Position numbers and translations under genes: made by a program. This document shows positions 6,449-10,773 of a stretch of 10,773 bases of DNA, one piece after another. The notes below the pieces were generated by a model. It saw only the letters and a list, made by a program, of their open reading frames with translations. It had not been told where the DNA came from and did not search any database. Every line of letters starts with the position of its first letter. Position 1 is the stretch's first letter. The stretch is from Candidatus Saccharimonadota bacterium (GTDB lineage Bacteria; Patescibacteriota; Saccharimonadia; Saccharimonadales; Saccharimonadaceae), in assembly GCA_009777365.1 (NCBI GenBank), contig WRLZ01000020.1:1-10773 (forward strand), given 5' to 3'.

Positions 6449-7990
6449 TTACTTTGCCCCAAATTTGATTGCTATGGTGGCCGTCCTGTCAGTGCTTCGT
6501 GTGCGGGGGTCATTCTCTTGAAGCCATCTATCCGACATTTCTTCCGCCCATTCCCGAAATTTCCCCTCGTCATGCCCAATACCGGCTCCGACGTGTGTAT
6601 AATAAGGGTCTACGACAATCCGCCAATGGTTAGGAGAAGCGGTAATACTTGCAATGACGCTCCCAGGAGAAACATGGACACCACCTAAAATCTCACCCAC
6701 GCCGCTACCTTGCCACCCTTCGTGTCTGGCTCTATCAGTAGCGCTTGAACCGTCTGAACTAGTATGTCGGTCACGTCCAAAATCTTGAGTATGCTTTCTG
6801 GCGGCTATCCCCAGTGAATCATCCCAAATGAGTGGATTAAGTCCGTTCAACTCTCTTACGGTATTGAGAACAGCCAATATCTCCCGCGCCCATATATCGT
6901 TTATCTCAGCCTCAGTATATCCTCTTCTGAGTAGCCAAGGGATGTCATAGGGGTTGTATTTATTAAAATACTCATCCTCATAAGGCGAATCCTCAATCCA
7001 CCAAGGTGGACCCCCATGATATACAACATCAAATCCCTCTGTCCTTGGACTTACGTCATAAAAAGCAGAAACAACAAAGGTTAAGACTACATATGCAGCT
7101 TCCTCATTCGCATTATAACCCACGCCCATAGCTGTTACCCAATTGTCGGCTAAATCGTCATCTTCATATTCTGCGTTTCTTAGGAACCTACCCAGCCTTT
7201 GGTTTACTGTTTCTACTATATCATCGGCAGAAGTATAGGACGACACCGGGATAATAATGTCGCTAGAGATCGATGTGCCTGTCTGTGGGATATGAGCTTC
7301 GTATAAACTTACATTCCCAGCCATCCACCTCGAAGCCTTAGTTAAAACATCACACCATTCCAGCGTGCTTATTCCTTGTTTTAACCTGTCGGCGTTAATC
7401 GCTTCAAAGATACTTTGTTCAAATTCGTCTGCATCTACAGAAGAAATATTTGTTGCGGCTACTGTGCTGCTTGATTCTGTTTGGTTGGATTTATCTACTA
7501 TTGTAACAATCTGGGTTGCGCTATCCCAGTCAACTTCCGCGCCAAAAGCCTCTGCAACATATCGAAGCGGCACGAAAGTTCGTCCGTTTTGGATCACCGG
7601 CGTACCCATATCGTTCGGCAGTGGCATACCTACGGAAAGGCTAAACTCTACAGTTCGACTCGGGCTGTTCGTGGTGGTTTGTGAAATAGTGACGGTTTGT
7701 GTCGTTTCGTCCCATTCAACATCTGCACCCAACGCCTCGGATATAAGGCGGAGCGGAACCATCGTGCGTCCATTTGAGATAAACGGCGCGGTATCAGCTT
7801 GCCACGGTTCACCGTCAACGAAGTATATAGGGTTTCCTACGGTAAGCACAATCGTTGTTGCCTCCGTACCGCCATTCGTAGCCCCCGTGGCCACCGCAAG
7901 ACTAAGTGTGACGATAACAGCCATAGCTACGGCTAAGACGCATAGCACAAGCCATGCAGGGCTATTGCTTGAAGATACCATCTTTCTCAT
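6449..7990 (-). CDS. Secreted/anchored protein: two copper-amine-oxidase-N stalk repeats plus two CAP/SCP-like regions
   Basis: 513 residues. A hydrophobic stretch at about 12-35 (AWLVLCVLAVAMAVIVTLSL) serves as signal peptide or anchor. Two tandem copper-amine-oxidase N-terminal (stalk) repeats follow at about 47-104 and 113-165, each with NGRT-(M/F)-VPLR, then G-A-(D/E)-V-(E/D)-WD and a TVTI/IVTI strand. These are structural modules, mostly known from Firmicutes surface proteins, and do not imply oxidase activity. After an Ser/Thr linker, residues about 188-312 resemble a degenerate CAP domain. Residues about 365-513 are a better CAP domain: ILAVLNTVRELNGLNPLIWD, His409, GEIL with Glu433, SPNHW with His455, and THVGAGIG with His466. 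CAP proteins are extracellular, with varied or unknown roles. The gene has a strong AGAGGAGG site 7 nt before the ATG, a structured leader, several promoters and its own terminator, unlike its neighbours. Its C/G content is balanced whereas flanking genes are strongly skewed; acquisition from a Firmicutes-like donor is my inference. Confidence 0.88.
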   Translation of the reverse strand: MRKMVSSSNSPAWLVLCVLAVAMAVIVTLSLAVATGATNGGTEATTIVLTVGNPIYFVDGEPWQADTAPFISNGRTMVPLRLISEALGADVEWDETTQTVTISQTTTNSPSRTVEFSLSVGMPLPNDMGTPVIQNGRTFVPLRYVAEAFGAEVDWDSATQIVTIVDKSNQTESSSTVAATNISSVDADEFEQSIFEAINADRLKQGISTLEWCDVLTKASRWMAGNVSLYEAHIPQTGTSISSDIIIPVSSYTSADDIVETVNQRLGRFLRNAEYEDDDLADNWVTAMGVGYNANEEAAYVVLTFVVSAFYDVSPRTEGFDVVYHGGPPWWIEDSPYEDEYFNKYNPYDIPWLLRRGYTEAEINDIWAREILAVLNTVRELNGLNPLIWDDSLGIAARKHTQDFGRDRHTSSDGSSATDRARHEGWQGSGVGEILGGVHVSPGSVIASITASPNHWRIVVDPYYTHVGAGIGHDEGKFREWAEEMSDRWLQENDPRTRSTDRTATIAIKFGAK

Positions 7991-7997
7991 AAAGATT

Positions 7998-8020
7998 CCT
8001 CCTCTAAAATAAATTTAGAG
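7998..8020 (-). promoter_or_regulatory. Strong ribosome binding site partly inside a hairpin
   Basis: On the minus strand AGAGGAGG (8005-7998) sits 7 nt before the ATG at 7990. A 7-bp A/U-rich stem, CTCTAAA (8020-8014) with TTTAGAG (8008-8002) around a 5-nt loop, includes the first four bases of that site. Partial masking of the site could tune translation; that role is inference. Confidence 0.6.
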
Positions 8021-8025
8021 CATCT

Positions 8026-8065
8026 TGACGATAAAACTTATATTAAAGTGCTAAGTCTCTCGTCA
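8026..8065 (-). other. Possible structured segment of the CAP-gene 5' leader
   Basis: Nested inverted repeats: an outer TGACGA (8065-8060) with TCGTCA (8031-8026), and an inner ACTTA (8056-8052) with TAAGT (8040-8036). They lie between the promoters and the ribosome site in the leader transcribed from any of the upstream promoters. I recognise no known riboswitch. Arms of 5-6 bp can arise by chance. Confidence 0.3.
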
Positions 8066-8083
8066 TTACGCTCACTATTTTCT

Positions 8084-8092
8084 ATTATACCA
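8084..8092 (-). promoter_or_regulatory. Extended -10 promoter P3 of the CAP-domain gene
   Basis: On the minus strand, TGG-TATAAT (8092-8084) preceded by TA is a near-perfect extended -10 element. There is no clear -35 (the region reads as a T-rich tract). Transcription from it would start near 8077, giving a leader of about 87 nt. Confidence 0.5.
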
Positions 8093-8139
8093 TATCCATC
8101 CCCCAAAAGAAAAAAGAAACATTACCCCCATTATACCCT

Positions 8140-8168
8140 ATTATAGCACAACGCAACGAAAAAGTCAA
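8140..8168 (-). promoter_or_regulatory. Sigma-70-type promoter P2 upstream of the CAP-domain gene
   Basis: On the minus strand: -35 TTGACT (8168-8163), 17-nt spacer ending in TGC, -10 TATAAT (8145-8140). This is the closest match to consensus in the window. A second TATAAT follows at 8135-8130. The start near 8133 would leave a leader of about 143 nt. Confidence 0.7.
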
Positions 8169-8181
8169 GAGCTTGCTCTTG
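8166..8181. repeat. Short inverted repeat overlapping the P2 -35 box
   Basis: CAAGAGC-TT-GCTCTTG: two 7-bp arms with a 2-bp centre, overlapping the -35 of P2. The position fits an operator, but no regulator is evident. Confidence 0.4.
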
Positions 8182-8207
8182 TACTTTTGAAGCAAGGCCG
8201 TGCAATG

Positions 8208-8220
8208 CCGGCGAAGCCGG
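8208..8220. repeat. GC-rich hairpin CCGGC-GAA-GCCGG
   Basis: A 5-bp all-GC stem with a 3-nt loop between candidate promoters P1 and P2, downstream of the PH-protein gene. It has no T-run on either strand, so it is not a standard terminator. It may help end or process the PH transcript. Confidence 0.4.
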
Positions 8221-8247
8221 GATAGCACACTTTGTCAAATTTGTCAA
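8219..8247 (-). promoter_or_regulatory. Weak candidate promoter P1
   Basis: On the minus strand: -35 TTGACA (8247-8242), 17-nt spacer ending in TGTGC, -10 TATCCC (8224-8219). The layout mimics P2, including the GTGC before the -10, but the -10 is poor. A second TGACA copy lies 9 bp inside. It could be a decayed duplicate of P2. Confidence 0.25.
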
Positions 8248-8276
8248 GCGAAAACGCCAATATTCTACTAATTTCC

Positions 8277-8873
8277 CTACTTTTCCCCAGAAGAACCCGT
8301 ATCCATCATCTGATGCGAACCATCCAAAATACTCCCCATCTGAGCCATCTTATCCCGCTTGCTCGCCTCTATCAGCTCATTTATCATCGCAATCTCCTTC
8401 TTCGGCGAATCGCAATATGGGAAAACATACGTCGTCTCGTCGCTCTTCGTCGCCAGTTTCAGCGTTCCATACCCCAATACATGCGCCAAAATCCCTTCCT
8501 TAACAAAGCTATTGCTCTCAATCTTCATCAGTTCAATAGTCTTGACCTTATTGCTAAGCAAATTCTCCACCTTCTCATAAATCACTCTCCTATTGGTTAC
8601 AAACATCTTATTCTTGAAATTAAGATACGTCCCCACCAACCCCGATCCAATCGCCGCTATTATCAAAAACACCAACAGGAAACCAATCATCCCATTCGAT
8701 GCCTCACTCCCAAAATCCATATTTCTTCCCAGAACTATATACACCGCGATAATCGCTCCAATCACCAAAACCTCCGCCACCCACACCGCAATCAAGCTCG
8801 CCCTGCTCCGCCGAATCACCACCCGCACCACCTCACCTTCCTGCAACCCAATACTTGGCTTCACTGTCTTCAT
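8277..8873 (-). CDS. Bacterial PH-domain (bPH_2/YdbT-type) membrane protein
   Basis: 198 residues. The N-terminus (LQEGEVVRVVIRRSRASL) is followed by two transmembrane helices at about 27-48 and 63-84. A bacterial PH-like domain follows at about 88-168, recognisable by NKMFVTNRRVIYEKV, then KVKTIELMKIESN and GYGTLKLATKSDETTYVFPYCDSP. The last 25 residues are polar and Met/Ser-rich. Two helices plus one bPH_2 domain is a common small architecture; the domain family is usually listed as of unknown function. The gene is monocistronic by layout: its own promoter lies 6 nt upstream and the CAP gene has separate promoters. Codons end mostly in G or T, giving the coding strand a strong G-over-C skew, as in the branching-enzyme gene. 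Confidence 0.82.
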   Translation of the reverse strand: MKTVKPSIGLQEGEVVRVVIRRSRASLIAVWVAEVLVIGAIIAVYIVLGRNMDFGSEASNGMIGFLLVFLIIAAIGSGLVGTYLNFKNKMFVTNRRVIYEKVENLLSNKVKTIELMKIESNSFVKEGILAHVLGYGTLKLATKSDETTYVFPYCDSPKKEIAMINELIEASKRDKMAQMGSILDGSHQMMDTGSSGEK

Positions 8874-8879
8874 ACCTTT

Positions 8880-8908
8880 ATTCTACACCATCCCCCTCCA
8901 TTTTGCAA
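8880..8908 (-). promoter_or_regulatory. Promoter of the PH-domain gene, leaderless layout
   Basis: On the minus strand: -35 TTGCAA (8908-8903), 17 nt, -10 TAGAAT (8885-8880), then AAAGGT and the ATG at 8873. The -10-to-ATG distance is 6 nt, as at dnaG, the septum gene and the 86-aa gene. There is no TGn extension here. Confidence 0.6.
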
Positions 8909-8917
8909 TACTCTTTT

Positions 8918-9024
8918 CTAGTAACTATCCGCATCGACACGGTATTCTCTAACTAAAGATAAGTGAGCTATTCCCGCTCTTCTACTGCTATCTCTATAAT
9001 TTCCTCAAAGATTTGTTGTCGTCT
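8918..9024 (-). other. Intergenic stretch with two short coding-like frames; no gene called
   Basis: Directly after the TAA of the 110-aa gene, the same frame reads RRQQIFEEIIEIAVEERE and stops (8970-8968). An overlapping frame (9004-8918) ends RAGIAHLSLVREYRVDADSY. Both look protein-like and could be a frameshifted remnant, but neither has a start and both are short enough to be chance. I see no terminator here. Confidence 0.2.
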
Positions 9025-9357
9025 TTAGCTGCCGTTACCACCACCTATCAGAGAAAAGACCCATTGCAGAAGCAGCAGTGCCCCGCCTCCGATAACACCA
9101 GCTACTATATTACCAATAATTTTATTCTGTTTCAATGCCTTGTTCTGAGCTACTACTTCATCAATAGCAGTTTTCGCATCGGGGTTTCTTTGTATAGTTT
9201 CAACAACGGTCTTCTGTATTTCATCATTTAGAGGCTTATGGTCGCAAACACACTGCCTAATAATCGGTCCCATATTATCTGTTCGCATAGCATCATCAAC
9301 TATGGGCTGGACGGCGCTAACATAGGAATCGTCGGAATTGTTAGTCTTCTTTGCCAT
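9025..9357 (-). CDS. Small protein with C-terminal membrane helix, unknown function
   Basis: 110 residues. A polar, largely helical N-terminal part (Asp/Lys/Asn-rich, with one CVC pair near residue 36) leads to a single hydrophobic segment at about 78-102 (GNIVAGVIGGGALLLLQWVF) and ends in Gly/Asn/Ser. It should sit in the membrane by its C-terminus with the rest in the cytoplasm. The start overlaps the end of the 86-aa gene by 17 nt, and AGAGGG lies 11 nt before the ATG inside that gene, so the pair is one operon with coupled translation. I do not recognise the family. A two-gene layout of a small soluble protein plus a membrane protein is compatible with toxin-antitoxin or phage-defence pairs, but nothing in the sequence proves it. 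Confidence 0.7.
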   Translation of the reverse strand: MAKKTNNSDDSYVSAVQPIVDDAMRTDNMGPIIRQCVCDHKPLNDEIQKTVVETIQRNPDAKTAIDEVVAQNKALKQNKIIGNIVAGVIGGGALLLLQWVFSLIGGGNGS

Positions 9358-9601
9358 CTTTTTTAAGTCCCTCTGCTGGCATAACTCTCTGCATTATCCC
9401 ACTCTGCAGGGGTATAGCAATAGGCTTCCCGTCTGCTTGCTTTAATGCCCCAATAGCAAAAGCAATGACAGAATCACTACTACTAAGATTATACTTATCA
9501 CGTATTTCATTCAATGCTTGTAGGTCGCCGTTTGAGATAATAACATCTTGCTCTTTAACCCCATCATCATTGTTGCGTTCTTTACCTAATTTAATAGCCA
9601 T
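9341..9601 (-). CDS. Small soluble protein, unknown function (first gene of a pair)
   Basis: 86 residues, hydrophilic. The core ISNGDLQALNEIRDKYNLSS, followed by SVIAFAIGAL (about 22-53), gives two helices with a turn. It resembles small proteins of the 'LxxIRDxYxFxxxxSVxxFA' type that I recall from mobile elements of Gram-positive bacteria, perhaps ribbon-helix-helix-like; this is uncertain. The start is fixed by a promoter whose -10 TAATAT ends 6 nt before the ATG. The 110-aa gene overlaps its last 17 nt. The coding strand has a milder G skew than the branching-enzyme gene just upstream. Confidence 0.7.
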   Translation of the reverse strand: MAIKLGKERNNDDGVKEQDVIISNGDLQALNEIRDKYNLSSSDSVIAFAIGALKQADGKPIAIPLQSGIMQRVMPAEGLKKDGKED

Positions 9602-9607
9602 ACTTAG

Positions 9608-9636
9608 ATATTACCACACAAAAACCCATATTACAA
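9608..9636 (-). promoter_or_regulatory. Promoter of the small two-gene operon, leaderless layout
   Basis: On the minus strand: -35 TTGTAA (9636-9631), 17 nt, extended -10 TGG-TAATAT (9616-9608), then CTAAGT and the ATG at 9601. It begins 10 bp after the stop of the branching-enzyme gene. No terminator separates them, so read-through is also possible. Confidence 0.55.
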
Positions 9637-9646
9637 GGTGCGCCAG

Positions 9647-10773
9647 CTAGGAATTATCTGCCATACTACCCAACCTAAACACCATCGCCGTCCGCGCCGC
9701 TAGCTTAACCCGCAACATACCATCTCTACACTCAAAACTCGACCTCGGCCCAAACCCCCCAAACCTCATATCATCCGTATCAAAAACCAATCTCGGCGCT
9801 TGATCCAACCAAACCTCCCTCTCCTCCTCCCGATGAAAATTAAACACAAAAAGCAACCCACCCTTCTGATACGCCAAAACCTTCTCCTCATCCTGTATCC
9901 ATCGCTGCTCCAAACTCCCCATCTGCCCCAAGAACCTATACCTATGCTCCAACCCAATCATCGCCCTATCAAATTCCAGCAAGTACCGAAACTTCGACTC
10001 CGAATCCTCCGCCAGCGACCATTGCCTCCGCGCATAGTGATACGAGTCGCCATTCCCCTCCCTCGGAAAATCCAGCCACTCCGGATGCCCAAACTCATTC
10101 CCCATAAAGTTGAGATACCCCTCCCCCGCCAAACTAAACGTAACCAGCCGTATCAACTTATGCAGCGCCATCGCCCGATCAATCACATGCGACTCCGTCC
10201 GAATGCTCATCTTCTCATAAATCTCCGACCCAGCCAACCACATCATAATAGTCTTATCCCCGACCAAAGCCTGATCGTGGCTCTCCGCGTATCCGATATT
10301 CTTCTCCCCCGGCCGCCTTGTCGTGAGCTCATGCCAAAGTTCCGTCAAATTCAATTCCTCATCCGTCTTTTCCTCAAATTGCTTAATCCAATAATCCGGT
10401 ATCCCCATAGATAGCCTATAATCAAACCCAATCCCCACATCCTCAATCGGTAGCGCCATCCCCGGCATCGCGCTCATATCCTCCGCAATCACCAACGCAT
10501 CCGGCCGCACCTCACGAATCAATTCGTTCGCCATCATCAGATACGTTACTGCCTCCACATCCGTATCCATAGAAAAATACTTGTCATACCCATCAAAACT
10601 CATCCCCAGCCCATGATGCCTATAAAGCATCGACGTCACCCCATCAAACCGAAACCCGTCGAACTTATATTCCTCCAGCCAAAATTTCAAGTTAGATAAT
10701 AGAAAATGAATTACCTCATCCTTGCCATAATTAAAAAGCTTCGTCCCCCAAGCCTCATGCTCCCCGCGCTCTC
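9647..10773 (-). CDS. glgB: 1,4-alpha-glucan branching enzyme, eukaryote-type GH13_8 (5' end outside window)
   Basis: 374 residues of the C-terminal half are present; the frame stays open to the window edge, so the TTG at 10690 is internal and not a start. The enzyme cuts an alpha-1,4-glucan chain and rejoins it through an alpha-1,6 bond, branching glycogen. Visible GH13 motifs: region II DGFRFDGVTS with the nucleophile Asp (codon 10645-10643), region III VIAEDMSAMP with the acid/base Glu, and region IV YAESHDQALVGD with the stabilising Asp. All three catalytic carboxylates are present. GEGYLNFMGNEFGHPEWLDF and YHYARRQWSL follow, then a beta-rich C-terminal domain ending in ADNS. These stretches match human GBE1 as I remember it far better than E. 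coli GlgB, placing it in subfamily GH13_8. Codon choice is strongly G/T-ending on the coding strand. Confidence 0.95.
   Translation of the reverse strand, partial: ERGEHEAWGTKLFNYGKDEVIHFLLSNLKFWLEEYKFDGFRFDGVTSMLYRHHGLGMSFDGYDKYFSMDTDVEAVTYLMMANELIREVRPDALVIAEDMSAMPGMALPIEDVGIGFDYRLSMGIPDYWIKQFEEKTDEELNLTELWHELTTRRPGEKNIGYAESHDQALVGDKTIMMWLAGSEIYEKMSIRTESHVIDRAMALHKLIRLVTFSLAGEGYLNFMGNEFGHPEWLDFPREGNGDSYHYARRQWSLAEDSESKFRYLLEFDRAMIGLEHRYRFLGQMGSLEQRWIQDEEKVLAYQKGGLLFVFNFHREEEREVWLDQAPRLVFDTDDMRFGGFGPRSSFECRDGMLRVKLAARTAMVFRLGSMADNS

Noticed and set aside
7365..8012. Plus-strand 215-codon frame antisense to the CAP gene
   Set aside because: Its sequence is the antisense of the stalk repeats and signal region, with no start signals or recognisable domain.
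8231..8249. TTTGTCAA tandem as a CRISPR or satellite repeat
   Set aside because: Only two adjacent short copies with no spacer structure; they are explained by the candidate -35 region.
8232..8921. Plus-strand 229-codon frame antisense to the PH gene
   Set aside because: His/Pro/Arg-rich composition typical of an antisense shadow; the minus-strand PH gene has helices, domain motifs and a promoter.
9800..10414. Long plus-strand frame antisense to glgB
   Set aside because: It is a Pro/Leu/Gln-rich shadow caused by the C/A-rich strand opposite glgB; glgB itself has clear catalytic motifs.

Overview
The window looks like a piece of a Patescibacteria (CPR) genome, most likely Candidatus Saccharibacteria (TM7). 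This rests on recalled protein style (a dnaG start, a short FtsB/DivIC protein, a two-helix bacterial PH protein, a very large Cys-rich surface protein and a eukaryote-type branching enzyme) and on promoters placed directly against start codons. No marker gene fixes the phylum, so confidence is moderate, about 0.6. All long frames stay open under the standard bacterial code, with no sign of UGA recoding.

Left flank (1-1148): the first codons of dnaG lie on the minus strand. Next come an orphan C-type-lectin/FGE-like C-terminal fragment, a tRNA with anticodon CAU, a divergently transcribed FtsB/DivIC septum gene on the plus strand, a second orphan fragment related to the first, and a 37-bp copy of part of the neighbouring Fic gene. 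This part looks like a scar of past recombination.

Central accessory block (1149-8276, all minus strand): a membrane-anchored surface protein of about 1505 residues is followed 3 nt downstream by a Fic-domain gene. Upstream of the giant gene, behind a good terminator, lies a secreted protein with two copper-amine-oxidase-N stalk repeats and two CAP/SCP-like regions. It is the only gene here with a strong Shine-Dalgarno site, a long structured leader and several upstream promoters. Its base composition also lacks the strand skew of the flanking genes, which suggests transfer from a Firmicutes-like donor.

Right flank (8277-10773, minus strand): a two-helix PH-domain membrane protein, an overlapping pair of small genes (86 aa soluble, 110 aa with a C-terminal membrane helix), and the C-terminal half of a GH13_8-type glycogen branching enzyme running off the window.

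The surface protein, the Fic protein and the CAP protein could together serve cell-surface or host-cell interaction in an epibiont. That is inference from their domains and adjacency. The most transferable observation is promoter layout: four genes have a -10 box exactly 6 nt before the ATG and a fifth has it 9 nt before, with recognisable -35 boxes, predicting leaderless or nearly leaderless mRNAs. The CAP gene is a clear exception.
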